33,354 bases of DNA, taken from assembly GCA_021295815.1 (NCBI GenBank), contig JAGWBQ010000021.1, forward strand, positions 2,936 to 36,289, given 5' to 3'. Under the pieces are notes generated by a model. It did no database searches and was not told the DNA's origin. It was given only the letters and a program-made list of their open reading frames with translations. The stretch is from Gemmatimonadota bacterium. Lineage in GTDB: Bacteria > Gemmatimonadota > Gemmatimonadetes > Longimicrobiales > Gaopeijiaceae. This document shows, in pieces, positions 1 through 18,898 of this stretch (the stretch's first letter is position 1; each line of letters opens with the position of its first letter). A program made the position numbers and the translations under genes.

Positions 1-853
<853 letters not shown>

Positions 854-1155
854 AGAATAAAGCTTGATAAGCTCTGACAAACGCGCTCGGGCCTTCCGGC
901 CTCGAGCTACGTTCGGAATCTACGTTATTTACCCTTGCCGACCGCGAGGTCGGTACCGGCGGGACGCAGTGCCCGCCGAAAGGGCCCACTCAAACACTCG
1001 CAACCCATGTTTTCAATCATCGTTTCCGGCCTTCCGGGATGAACCCGGCGAGGTCCGATCCGCGCCGAGGCGCCCTGAGGCATCTCGTGCACGGCCAGCC
1101 AAGTTACCAGCTTCGTCGCGGCGTGTCAACACCCGACGTTTTCGGATCGTGGCAG
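854..1155 (-). other. rRNA leader / spacer between tRNA-His and 16S
   Basis: These 302 bases upstream of the 16S gene hold no credible protein gene. They contain a strong sigma70-like promoter (listed separately at 1101-1129), and the roughly 240 bases after it would be the transcribed rRNA leader. I saw no boxA-type antitermination motif that I could defend. Confidence 0.6.
1101..1129 (-). promoter_or_regulatory. Probable rRNA operon promoter
   Basis: On the minus strand a perfect -35 hexamer, TTGACA (1124-1129), is followed after exactly 17 bases by TAACTT (1101-1106), a 3-of-6 match to the -10 consensus. Transcription would start near 1094, about 240 bases before the 16S 5' end, a normal leader length. 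It begins 26 bases past the end of tRNA-His, so the rRNA operon may have its own promoter rather than relying only on read-through from the tRNA genes. Confidence 0.55.
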
Positions 1156-1230
1156 GGTGGATGACCGGACTTGAACCGGCGACCTCCGGATCCACAATCC
1201 GGCGCTCTAACCAACTGAGCTACACCCACC
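1156..1230 (-). tRNA. tRNA-His (anticodon GTG)
   Basis: The minus strand folds as a full cloverleaf: acceptor GTGGGTG pairs with CATCCAC, the anticodon loop is TTGTGGA with GTG in the middle, and the T-arm is GCCGG-TTCAAGT-CCGGT. The base before the stem is G and the discriminator is C, which gives the extra G-1:C73 pair specific to histidine tRNAs. CCA is not encoded (CTG follows). It lies just upstream of, and in line with, the 16S gene. Confidence 0.96.
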
Positions 1231-1297
1231 GTGGGGCCTGCTGGAGCGACGTGGGCCGAACCGGCAGCGTCCAGGAGATTCCCCGGGCGGCAGGAAA

Positions 1298-1324
1298 AGT
1301 ATATGAGGGGAAGGCTCGTGTAAA
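1298..1324 (-). promoter_or_regulatory. Possible promoter of tRNA-His
   Basis: On the minus strand TTTACA (1319-1324) and TATACT (1298-1303) lie 15 bases apart. The -10 is good (5 of 6), but the spacing is two bases shorter than ideal. The predicted start near 1291 leaves a 60-base leader before tRNA-His. This is a weak to moderate call from hexamers only. Confidence 0.4.
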
Positions 1325-1459
1325 GGGGGCACGCCGCGTAGCCCCGGAGGTCCGAGGCGTACGTGCCCTGGCAGGCGGACCGTCACGGTACCCGCTCATG
1401 GAACGCCGGTGATCCGCAACCGGCCACATCACCTAAGCGGCGATGTCGAGACCAAGGGA

Positions 1460-1534
1460 TGCGCCCGGTAGGATTTGAACCTACGACCATCGGCTTAGAA
1501 GGCCGGTGCTCTATCCAGGCTGAGCTACGGGCGC
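1460..1534 (-). tRNA. tRNA-Arg (anticodon TCT)
   Basis: Minus-strand cloverleaf with acceptor GCGCCCG/CGGGCGC, discriminator A, anticodon loop CTTCTAA with TCT at positions 34-36, and T-arm GTAGG-TTCAAAT-CCTAC. The outermost anticodon-stem pair is a C-A mismatch and the other four pairs are sound. It reads AGA/AGG codons, which are rare in this GC-rich sequence. CCA is not encoded. It shares orientation with tRNA-His and 16S. Confidence 0.95.
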
Positions 1535-1934
1535 GGGGGGAGCGTCGCCGGCACAGGTCCGAGTCCGGCCCCGCCGTGACGTTCGAGGTAAAGTTAACTC
1601 CGCGAGCGGGATCGCCGGAGCCGGGGAAACGGATGGTGCGGATGCCGAGGTGGGTTGGTGCGGCCCGAAGGATGAGAGGGCGTCGCGAGGCGAACACCAC
1701 GGTTCCGTCGGCGGATGAGGCCTTCACCGACGGGCGCCTGGCATCCCTTTGAATAAAGGGCAGCCAAATTGGGGGCAGCTCGATCAAGGACCGCCGAGCC
1801 GAGCCGGGTTGCTTCCGGCGGATGAACGAGTCTCGAATCGCCGGAGCGAGAACGGCGACCGCGACCGCGAGCCGGCCCGGAGCACTCCATTCCTCCGCCT
1901 GCGGCGTGGCTCCGCTATCTTGTCGGAACGACTT
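1535..1934. other. Intergenic region between divergent tRNA-Arg and tRNA-Pro
   Basis: This 400-base stretch separates the minus-strand tRNA-Arg from the plus-strand tRNA-Pro, so promoters for both should lie here. The only -10-like element I can point to is TATCTT at 1916-1921, 14 bases before tRNA-Pro, without a convincing -35. Open frames crossing it on both strands have no recognisable protein features. A short perfect inverted repeat lies at 1745-1760. Confidence 0.6.
1745..1760. repeat. Short perfect inverted repeat
   Basis: CCCTTT and AAAGGG flank a 4-base GAAT loop. No run of T follows on either strand, so it is not a standard intrinsic terminator. It could be a protein-binding palindrome or chance. 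It is an A/T-rich pocket in otherwise very GC-rich DNA. Confidence 0.35.
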
Positions 1935-2008
1935 CGGGGCGTGGCGCAGCCCGGTAGCGCGCCTGCTTTGGGAGCAGGAGGTCGCCGGTTCGAATCCGGC
2001 CGCCCCGA
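1935..2008 (+). tRNA. tRNA-Pro (anticodon TGG)
   Basis: Plus-strand cloverleaf with acceptor CGGGGCG/CGCCCCG, discriminator A, anticodon stem CCTGC/GCAGG around loop TTTGGGA (anticodon TGG), and T-arm GCCGG-TTCGAAT-CCGGC. The C1-G72 pair is typical of bacterial proline tRNAs. CCA is not encoded. It is divergent from the other two tRNAs and from 16S. Confidence 0.96.
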
Positions 2009-2159
2009 TTGGGGTTACCCGAAGCAGGAGGCGAATCCCGCGTCAGCGGACGCCGGTCGCGACGACGCTTGGGCGCCGCCCTGGCGAACGCCTCCCGGCG
2101 GATTGGGACCGGTGGCGTACCGCGACCCGTTCGGCGCGTTGTCGCCCGATGGCCGCCCC

Positions 2160-2187
2160 TTGACACGAAGCGGGGCTGGGTTAGAAG
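2160..2187 (+). promoter_or_regulatory. Likely promoter of the ACP-hydrolase pair
   Basis: A perfect TTGACA (2160-2165) is followed after 16 bases by TAGAAG (2182-2187), a 4-of-6 match to the -10 box. The start would fall near 2194, leaving a leader of about 35-55 bases before the carrier-protein gene. This is the clearest promoter between tRNA-Pro and the carrier-protein gene. Confidence 0.55.
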
Positions 2188-2195
2188 ATTCGGGG

Positions 2196-2210
2196 GGGAC
2201 GGATCGTCCC
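2196..2210 (+). promoter_or_regulatory. Inverted repeat at the predicted transcription start
   Basis: GGGAC and GTCCC flank the 5-base loop GGATC, right after the predicted start site of the promoter at 2160-2187. It could be an operator half-site pair or a hairpin at the 5' end of the message. A terminator for tRNA-Pro is less likely, because the following TTCTCATTCTT tract is interrupted. Confidence 0.35.
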
Positions 2211-2247
2211 TTCTCATTCTTCCATCAACATGAGGTTAGACAGCAAG

Positions 2248-2475
2248 ATGTCCACAACCGAATCCCGCCTCAGCGCACTCATCGACGAGCACCTGGATCT
2301 GGGCCATGCACCGGACTTCGACATGGCGTTCGGCGACGCCGGCGTGTCCTCTCTGGACTGCGTCGCCTTCGTGAAGCTGGTGACGAAGGAATTCGCCGTC
2401 GAGATCTCTCCCGAGGAATGGATGGGTCTCAGATCTCTGCGGGGTCTGGCCGCGCATATCGACGCCGCGACCTGA
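2248..2475 (+). CDS. Discrete acyl carrier protein
   Basis: A 75-residue protein with the size and helix pattern of a carrier protein. The conserved phosphopantetheine site reads GVSSLD at residues 32-37, so Ser35 would carry the 4'-phosphopantetheine arm. The usual Asp of the DSL motif is Ser here. The C-terminal part (EISPEEW then LRSLRGLAAHI) matches the helix III-IV region of such proteins. An in-frame ATG lies 18 bases upstream at 2230. I chose 2248 because the protein then begins as relatives do and GAGG at 2232-2235 can serve it, though its 12-base spacing is long. It lies 88 bases before a hydrolase on the same strand and converges with a giant polyketide synthase that lacks a final ACP. 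A role as that synthase's carrier, or in another small acyl-transfer pathway, is inference. Confidence 0.85.
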   Translation: MSTTESRLSALIDEHLDLGHAPDFDMAFGDAGVSSLDCVAFVKLVTKEFAVEISPEEWMGLRSLRGLAAHIDAAT

Positions 2476-2563
2476 TCCAGGCGCATCCCGACTCCCCGTG
2501 CGGCGCCCCGCCGGGCGTCTGCCGGTTTGAACATACGGGTCCGGAGATGCAGCGGCCGCCGAC

Positions 2564-3496
2564 ATGAGTGGTGCGGCCCACTGGGAGATCCCCGCCCCAC
2601 GCTCCGTATACGAGGTCCGTCAGGGCGACGGCAGCGTCACGATTCTGCGCAGGCACGGGAACCCGGCCGGCCCGCGGCTCCTGCTGGGCCACGGAAACGG
2701 GCTCGCCATCGACTTCTACTACCCGTTCTGGTCGGAGCTGACGGATGACTTCGATGTGCTGCTCTACGATCTCAGGAACCACGGATGGAATGCCGTCGGG
2801 GAACGCACGGAGCACCACCTCCCCAACCTGGTCCGGGACCAGGAGCGCGTCATCGAAGCGACGGAGCGCCGGTACGGCGAACGGCCCACGATCGGGGTCT
2901 TCCATTCGCTTTCGGCACTGACGGCGCTCCTCTCGTCCACGCTCGGGACGGGCGGCTGCGACAGGCTGTCCGCATGGGTTCTCCTGGATCCGCCACTCTA
3001 TAGACCGGGTCCGATGGATCCGGACTACGACGCGCTCGCGGAGGTGGCGGCCGGAATGGCGAGCCGCCGTGCGGACCGGTTCCAGAAGCGGGAGGACTTC
3101 ACCGAGCTCCTCAGTTTCCTGCCTTTCCTCATCCGGGCCGTTCCTGGTGCGACGGACCTGATGGCCAGGACGATTCTGCGGCAATCCTCGGGGGAAGAGG
3201 GCTTCGAGCTTCGGTGTCCCCGCGACTACGAGGCACAGATCATCGCATACGTGAGGACCTATGCGTTCCTCGTCGACTTCGGGAATCTGCCGTGCCCGAC
3301 GAAGGTGATCGGCTCCGATCCCACGTTGCCCTACGCGTATTTGCCCACCTTCGATCTCAGCCACATCCGGACCGTGAATTACGACTTCGTGCCCGAGACC
3401 ACGCACTTCCTTCAGGTGGAAAAGCCAGCGGAGTGCGTCGCTATGATGCGCGGCTTCCTGGACGAGTGCGGGCTGGCCCCGAAGAGAGCGGGTTGA
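2564..3496 (+). CDS. Alpha/beta-hydrolase fold protein (possible acyl-release hydrolase)
   Basis: 310 residues with the alpha/beta-hydrolase pattern. An oxyanion-hole HGNG lies at 43-46, DLRNHG (69-74) follows the next strand, the nucleophile elbow reads FHSLS with Ser115, and a C-terminal His281 sits in the TTHFLQ motif. Asp252 is a candidate acid. The elbow departs from the common GxSxG, since both flanking small residues are replaced. No signal peptide is seen, so it is probably cytoplasmic. The gene follows the acyl carrier protein on the same strand and its 3' end overlaps the convergent transporter remnant by about 55 bases. The substrate cannot be read from sequence. A stand-alone thioesterase-like hydrolase that frees an acyl chain from the carrier protein is the contextual guess; an unrelated ester hydrolase is equally allowed by the motifs. 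Confidence 0.85.
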   Translation: MSGAAHWEIPAPRSVYEVRQGDGSVTILRRHGNPAGPRLLLGHGNGLAIDFYYPFWSELTDDFDVLLYDLRNHGWNAVGERTEHHLPNLVRDQERVIEATERRYGERPTIGVFHSLSALTALLSSTLGTGGCDRLSAWVLLDPPLYRPGPMDPDYDALAEVAAGMASRRADRFQKREDFTELLSFLPFLIRAVPGATDLMARTILRQSSGEEGFELRCPRDYEAQIIAYVRTYAFLVDFGNLPCPTKVIGSDPTLPYAYLPTFDLSHIRTVNYDFVPETTHFLQVEKPAECVAMMRGFLDECGLAPKRAG

Positions 3497-4520
3497 TCCG
3501 GGATCGAGCTGACCTGCGCGGCCGACGCTCCCGCGATGATCCCTCAGCCGAGTCGCGCGGAGCCTCCACGCGAACCGTGATGACGTCGGTATCGTGGTAC
3601 TGCCGGTGGCGCACTGACGATGAGAGATGACGGAGCAGGCGCAGAGACACCTCCCGCCCCATGGAAGCTTCGTCGGAGGGTTCTTCGAGCATGGCGATGC
3701 GGTCCTGCAGGTTCTCCTCTCCGGGGGCCACGACGAACTCGAGCACGGCGTCGCCTTTCTCGCCGTGAGCGGCCAGCGCCAGCCGCGGGCGATCTTCGCC
3801 CCGCCCTTCCGTGCAGTCTCTCCCACGCGCCAGCGACAGCAGCGCCTCTTCGGCGACGGAGCCGAGCCGGTCGGCCATCTCCCCGCCCCATACGCTGCGG
3901 GAGGCGAAGTCGCCCAGGAAGGTCCGGATCTTCGGCAGCTCCGAACTTCCGAGGGCTGTTTCGATGCGGTTCGGGCGAGGGTCCGTGAGGCGGAGAAAAA
4001 GGGTTATGAGGATGGCGGTGAAACCGCCGGCGATTACGGCCACCAGCAGAAACGAGGGGAGGAGCGTCCAGAAGGCCGCGCCGAAGCCGAGATCGAGAGC
4101 GGGTGCCTGGATCCGCGGCAGGTCGACCCAGGGCGCCGCTGTGACGCGCTCCAGGTCGTAGAGGCCGCAGGTGGCGGCGATCAGCGAGCCCAGGAGGGCC
4201 GCCCTGGTCGAGCGCCATGATTGAGGTCGGGATGAAGGCCCCGGAAGTGCCCATGACCATCACGTGTCCCATCCCGATGCGTCCGGTGCGCAGCGCCTGC
4301 AGGATGGTCGCCACGCCGCAGACGGCCACCGACGCGAGCACGGCCCAGGAAAGGTATGCGTCGGTCATGCCGGCGGCCCGCATGACCACCATGGGAATCA
4401 GCATCACGGCGGCGATGTTGAGCACCGCGAGTTGCAGGCCGACGCCGAGAGCGAGCCGGCGCGGGGGGGTCTCGTCCGGTTGGTAGCGAGGAGAGGGAGC
4501 TGTGTCTGCGCCCCCGGTGC

Positions 4521-4524
<4 letters not shown>
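3441..4524 (-). pseudogene. Decayed NCS2 (xanthine/uracil permease-type) transporter with C-terminal ATPase-like domain
   Basis: The ATG at 4524-4522 overlaps the PKS stop (ATGA). The first 105 or so codons encode two or three membrane segments of an NCS2 (SLC23-like) transporter, including the conserved GHVMVMGTSGAFIP stretch. Near 4200-4220 the sense shifts frame. The new frame gives a short piece (ALLGSLIAATCGLYDLERV) that in the family sits far later, then AAFWTLLPSFLL, and then jumps straight to the last membrane helix (ILITLFLRLT). The cytoplasmic tail after that (LPKIRTFLGDFA to YHDTDVITVRVE) matches the histidine-kinase-ATPase-like tail found on one branch of this family. By my recollection of the family, two internal deletions have removed most of the transport core, one of them causing the frameshift. 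The product cannot be a working carrier. An assembly error is the alternative. Confidence 0.8.
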
Positions 4525-15059
<10,535 letters not shown>

Positions 15060-15110
15060 TAACTTGGTGCGACACCCGTCGCCTTCCGCGCAACTCGACC
15101 GGCCCCCCCC

Positions 15111-16331
15111 ATGTCCACGCCCTCCAACGACACTAGACCGATTCCGAGCCGCGCCGCACGAACCGCCGCGATCCTAGCCGCTCATGTTCCCATGCTGGTC
15201 GCAACGCTCACGGCTCAGACGGTAGTCGAGAGCGCGAACCCAATTGGCCCCGACCTGACGCTTTCGGACGAGCCCCTGGTGCGCATCGGAGTCCTTGACG
15301 GTCCGATGGAACACATGTTCGGAGAAATCGCCGGTGCGATCCGGCTGGAGGACGGGAGCGTGGTCGTCGTCGACGGGCAGAGCAACGAGGCCCGGATGTT
15401 CGATGCCGGCGGTCGGCACGTGTGGACGAGCAGTCTGGAAGTAGGCAGCCGACGACAAAGAAATTCCCGAGCGCTCCGGCTGTTGAGGGGCTGCCCGGAA
15501 GCCCCGATTTCGGTTCTCGACGTGAGCTCGGCATCGGTTACCGAGCTCGATCCGAATGGCAACGTGACCGAAACGCGCAAAACCGTCGGATTCAATCCGT
15601 ACAGTGAGGTCATGTGCTCGCCCGACGGCGAACTGGTCGTTGCGTCATGGCCGGAAACGGAATTCGAATGGGAATCTTTGACAGCGGGCGATATCTTCCG
15701 GTCGAGCAGGTCGCTGAAGTTGCTCCGAAGCGATACTGCAATAGCCTTGGTTTCCGGAATACCCGGTACCGAGCACGTTTATAACGGTATGGGCGCCGTA
15801 CCCAGAAGGTGGGGAAAGGACATGGTATTTGCGGCAACGGGTACCGGCTTGTGGTACGGGTCGGGCGACGACTACGAATTGGAACATGTGGACTGGAGCG
15901 GTCGCGTCACGCGCATCGCGCGGTGGTCCGGTCCGGACCTCGACGTAACTGCCGAGCATCTCGACCGCTACATGGACTCCTACTTGGCCCTGTTCGACAC
16001 CCCGCGAGGGCGTCAGGCCTTCGAAAGGGAGCTCTGGCCGGGCATGCGGGACGGCCTCCCGGAGCGGTTCCCCGCCTTCGAAACCGAAGCGGCCGGACTC
16101 ATGGCGCTGCCGGACGGCAGCTTGTGGGTCACGATCTTCGGTTGGCGGGCACCGGACCAGGAACTCCACCTGCTGCAAGCAAGCGGCGCGTGGGCCGGTC
16201 GTCTCGTCATCCCCGCGGGACCTGCGCTGCTGGACGCTGGACCGGGCTGGGTGCTCCTACTGGAACGAGGCGAATTCGATGAGCAGCGCGTGGCCGTGTA
16301 CGAGTTGGTGGAGGCGGGCGGCTCCGGTTAG
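15111..16331 (+). CDS. Secreted 6-bladed beta-propeller protein
   Basis: 406 residues. The first 36 look like a secretion signal: basic residues, a hydrophobic stretch ILAAHVPMLVATL, and a TAQ cleavage-type end. After that come repeated propeller-blade patterns such as GAIRLEDGSVVVVDGQSNEARMFDAGGR, SPDGELVVASW and MALPDGSLWVTIFGW, in which a small-residue strand is followed by D-G-S/E and another strand. This matches the 6-bladed (NHL-like) propeller family that is abundant in Gemmatimonadota and Bacteroidota. Such proteins are mostly uncharacterised and no catalytic motif is visible. It has its own promoter just upstream and is followed 181 bases later by a related gene, suggesting tandem duplication. 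No clear Shine-Dalgarno precedes 15111, only a run of C. Confidence 0.8.
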   Translation: MSTPSNDTRPIPSRAARTAAILAAHVPMLVATLTAQTVVESANPIGPDLTLSDEPLVRIGVLDGPMEHMFGEIAGAIRLEDGSVVVVDGQSNEARMFDAGGRHVWTSSLEVGSRRQRNSRALRLLRGCPEAPISVLDVSSASVTELDPNGNVTETRKTVGFNPYSEVMCSPDGELVVASWPETEFEWESLTAGDIFRSSRSLKLLRSDTAIALVSGIPGTEHVYNGMGAVPRRWGKDMVFAATGTGLWYGSGDDYELEHVDWSGRVTRIARWSGPDLDVTAEHLDRYMDSYLALFDTPRGRQAFERELWPGMRDGLPERFPAFETEAAGLMALPDGSLWVTIFGWRAPDQELHLLQASGAWAGRLVIPAGPALLDAGPGWVLLLERGEFDEQRVAVYELVEAGGSG

Positions 16332-16512
16332 CCGGAGGACGAGTTCACAGCGGGGTCCCGAACGCCGCCAAGCCGCCACACCGCCACCTGCTCCGGCCAG
16401 CCCGTCCTGCCCCATGCGCGGGGACGCCTGGCTTTCCGAAGACTCGAACCGTACTCTTCGGTATCCGAATCGATTCGGCGGTCGTTCCAATCTCCGGTCA
16501 GCGAGGTCGCAC

Positions 16513-17757
16513 ATGTTCCGTTCGGAAGTAGCGCTTCACGAACCTTGCCGCACCGTTCTTCTCGTCCTCGCGCTGAGCGGCGCACTCACCTCCTGCGACA
16601 CGGAATCGCCGTCCAGCGGCCCCACTCGCGAGACACTTGCGAACGGCGCCGTCCTCGTTCGCTACCCCACCCTCCCCTCTTCGGACTCCGTCGGCGCCCG
16701 GGTCACCGAAGCCCAGGTGGACCTCAAGTTCGGGAGCATTGAAGGCGACGATCTCAACCTCATCTTCGGAGACGTCCGCGGCATTCAGGCTGCCGGCGAC
16801 GGCACCATCTACGTGCTGGACCAACAGGCCGCGGAAGTCCGCGTTTTCGATTCCGGAGGCGAGTACCTGCGGACGATCGTGAGACGCGGCGAGGGGCCGA
16901 GCGAGGTTGGAGACGCCAACGGGATAATCCTCTCCGGAGACACCCTTCTGTGGATCCACGACACTAGAAAGTGGACGATCATCGGAGTGAATCCCACGGG
17001 TGACGAGGTTCGCCGGTTTTTCAAACCCGTCATGACATACGGGTATATCTGGGACGGCGTGTTCGACAATCGGGACCGGTACTGGCGGACGACCACCCAT
17101 GGAGAAGACGATCCGGGCTACCCACCCCCGCCGGGACTGAGTTCGTGGAGCGAGCGGCGCTACTACAAGTCCTACGAGCTGTCCAGCGGGGCCACCGATT
17201 CAGTCTACTTCGGTAAAGCCAGCTTTCAGGTATACGCATACACCACTCCAGCTGGCTGGGGGTTCCTGCCGATTCCCTTCCAGGCAGTCGAGTTGATCGA
17301 TGTGAACCCTTCCGGCGGATTCTGGCGCGCGCACCCGGCGTCGTACCGGATCGTCCGGACCGGCGAGGGCGGGGATACGCTGGTGGTCATCGAAGCCGGG
17401 CTGCCTGTGCACCGGATCACGAACGAGGATCGGTCGGCCCATGTCGACGGCATTGTCGAAGACCGTCCGGAACTGCGCCGGGAGGCGGAAGAGGTCGCTG
17501 CCCTGATGCCGGACGTCAAGCCTGCTCTCGAGGGTCTCTTAGTGGACGACGAAGGTCGACTCTGGGTCGAGAGAGTCACGCCGAAGGACGCGCCCTCCTT
17601 CTACGACCGTTACTCCGAAGACGGCGAGTACCTGGGCTCCGTTCGCCTGGCGTTCGAGCCAGCAGGTCCGATCTGGGTTCAGCACGGCGACATCTACGCC
17701 TGGGTCGTGGACGAGTTCGAGGTCCAATACGTGGTGAGGGCTTCCATCAGGAGGTGA
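16513..17757 (+). CDS. 6-bladed beta-propeller lipoprotein
   Basis: 414 residues starting at 16513, where GCGAGG six bases upstream is a good ribosome site. The frame is open back to 16279, but that part overlaps the previous gene and has no protein features. Residues 14-28 (TVLLVLALSGALTSC) form a lipoprotein signal with Cys28 as the predicted acylation site. Propeller-blade motifs follow, such as GIQAAGDGTIYVLDQQAAEVRVFDSGGEY and LLVDDEGRLWVERV; the pattern VFDSGGEYLRTIVRRGEGP is characteristic of the 6-bladed family. It is probably anchored in the cell envelope. It follows a second propeller gene in the same direction. Function unknown; ligand binding or carbohydrate-related roles have been guessed for the family. 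Confidence 0.85.
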   Translation: MFRSEVALHEPCRTVLLVLALSGALTSCDTESPSSGPTRETLANGAVLVRYPTLPSSDSVGARVTEAQVDLKFGSIEGDDLNLIFGDVRGIQAAGDGTIYVLDQQAAEVRVFDSGGEYLRTIVRRGEGPSEVGDANGIILSGDTLLWIHDTRKWTIIGVNPTGDEVRRFFKPVMTYGYIWDGVFDNRDRYWRTTTHGEDDPGYPPPPGLSSWSERRYYKSYELSSGATDSVYFGKASFQVYAYTTPAGWGFLPIPFQAVELIDVNPSGGFWRAHPASYRIVRTGEGGDTLVVIEAGLPVHRITNEDRSAHVDGIVEDRPELRREAEEVAALMPDVKPALEGLLVDDEGRLWVERVTPKDAPSFYDRYSEDGEYLGSVRLAFEPAGPIWVQHGDIYAWVVDEFEVQYVVRASIRR

Positions 17758-17814
17758 GAATCGGCTTCGCCGGGTGAGCATCCTGGAGAAGTACGAGGTG
17801 TGCCGCTGTTGACC

Positions 17815-18130
17815 CGCAACTGCGCTGACGAGCAGTGGCGGGTTGATCCAGACCTCCTCGGAGAATCTTGCCGGTGCTCGATCACCTCGGGGGCCCAGGC
17901 GAAGTGGACTGGGCCGGGAGTAAGCAGGCCGATGCCGCCGCCCCCCCGTCGCCTTCGCCGAAACCTCGGGATCCGTCAGCGGTCCGTTCGGCTCGATCAT
18001 CCGCATCCGGTCCGCACCGCTCAGCGCCTCAATCCGCGCCGAAAACGTCCCGCTCGACCGTCAGCTCCCGATCCTGGCGTGCAGGTAGCGGATCTTCGCC
18101 TCATGCTCCCCGCTGAACTCACACCTCCCG
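17815..18130 (-). pseudogene. Remnant of an IS3-type transposase
   Basis: Pieces of both IS3-type reading frames survive in order on the minus strand. KIRYLHARIG, then after a one-base loss ELTVERDVF, is the OrfA tail plus start of OrfB; in intact relatives this reads LHAKIGQLTVERDFL. Next comes LSGADRMRMIEP, matching the region where OrfB normally reads RR-x-MIEPDH. The whole DDE catalytic core is gone. The next recognisable piece is IGLLTPGPVHFAWAPEVIEHRQ, which matches the family C-terminus (Y/RIGLLTPxxVHyG), and the end EEVWINPP appears in yet another frame. At least two frameshifts and a deletion of most of the gene make it dead. I could not see terminal inverted repeats. Confidence 0.7.
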
Positions 18131-18177
18131 CCCGTGCCAAGCGACTTCGGTACCCGTGCTACGAGCCCGGGACCGGT

Positions 18178-18882
18178 TCACGCCAAGGGATTTCCGGTCT
18201 TGTTCGGTGACCGTGGAGGCCAGAAGCCGTTCAAGCTAGGTAGACGTTCTCCCAGCTCCCGCCCCAGCTTCCTGATCGCCCTGCCGCGATGGCTCAGCCG
18301 ATCCTTCTCCACCGGTGCGATCTCGGCGAACCCCATCCCGGTCTCGAGTTCGACAAAGAGCGGGTCGTAGCCGAACCCGCCCCTTCCCCGCGGCGTTTCG
18401 AGTATCCGCCCCTCCACGGCGCCCCTCGCCAGCAGCGGCTCGGGTCCCGCTCCCACCAGTGCGAGCACACAGACGTAGCGGGCGCTCCGTTCGGCTGGCG
18501 GTACCCCTTCGAGCGAGCGGAGCAGGTGCCGGTTGTTGGCCTCGTCCTGCGACCTCGACCCGACCGGCGCGAAACGCTTCGAGCGCACGCCCGGCATTCC
18601 GCCCAGGGCGTCAACGACCAGCCCCGAGTCGTCGGCGAGCGTGGGAAGTCCGCTCAGGACAAAGAAGTGGGACGCCTTGGCCAGCGCGTTTTCGGCGAAG
18701 GTGTCGAAGGATTCGATCCCGTCTTCGTCCGGACTCTCGTCGATCCCGACTTCGTCGAGCCCGACAATCTCCAGGCCGGGAACCGGCGCCGCGCCCTCCG
18801 CCCCGATCATGCGTCCGATCTCGGCGAGCTTGTGGACGCTCCGGGTCGCCAGCAGCGCCCTGAAGGACCGGTCGGGCGACAC
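18178..18882 (-). CDS. rdgB: RdgB/HAM1-type non-canonical purine NTP pyrophosphatase
   Basis: A 234-residue enzyme that hydrolyses dITP, XTP and similar deaminated purine nucleotides to monophosphates, keeping them out of DNA and RNA. Family motifs appear in order: ATRSVHK near 12-18 (nucleotide loop; the common Asn is replaced), TFAENALAKA 61-70, ADDSGLVVDALGG 83-95 with the catalytic Asp pair, GRGGFGYDPLF, and KDRLSHRGRAI. I chose the GTG at 18882 because it lies 16 bases after the upstream antiporter gene and gives the normal family N-terminus; the frame's ATG at 18945 would lie deep inside that gene. The C-terminus has a short Pro/Asn-rich extension. It is probably the last gene of the operon. 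The join to an ion antiporter cluster looks like simple co-transcription. Confidence 0.93.
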   Translation of the reverse strand: MSPDRSFRALLATRSVHKLAEIGRMIGAEGAAPVPGLEIVGLDEVGIDESPDEDGIESFDTFAENALAKASHFFVLSGLPTLADDSGLVVDALGGMPGVRSKRFAPVGSRSQDEANNRHLLRSLEGVPPAERSARYVCVLALVGAGPEPLLARGAVEGRILETPRGRGGFGYDPLFVELETGMGFAEIAPVEKDRLSHRGRAIRKLGRELGERLPSLNGFWPPRSPNKTGNPLA

Positions 18883-18898
18883 CCCGGGTATCGTCCCG

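Noticed and set aside
1935-3500. tRNA-Pro as an integration site for a PKS island
   Set aside because: I found no integrase gene and no repeat of the tRNA 3' end in the window, so an attachment site cannot be supported.
18060-18130. In-frame TGA codons in the transposase remnant as selenocysteine codons, given the tRNA-Sec
   Set aside because: The frame is also broken by base losses and lacks its catalytic core; the stops are decay.
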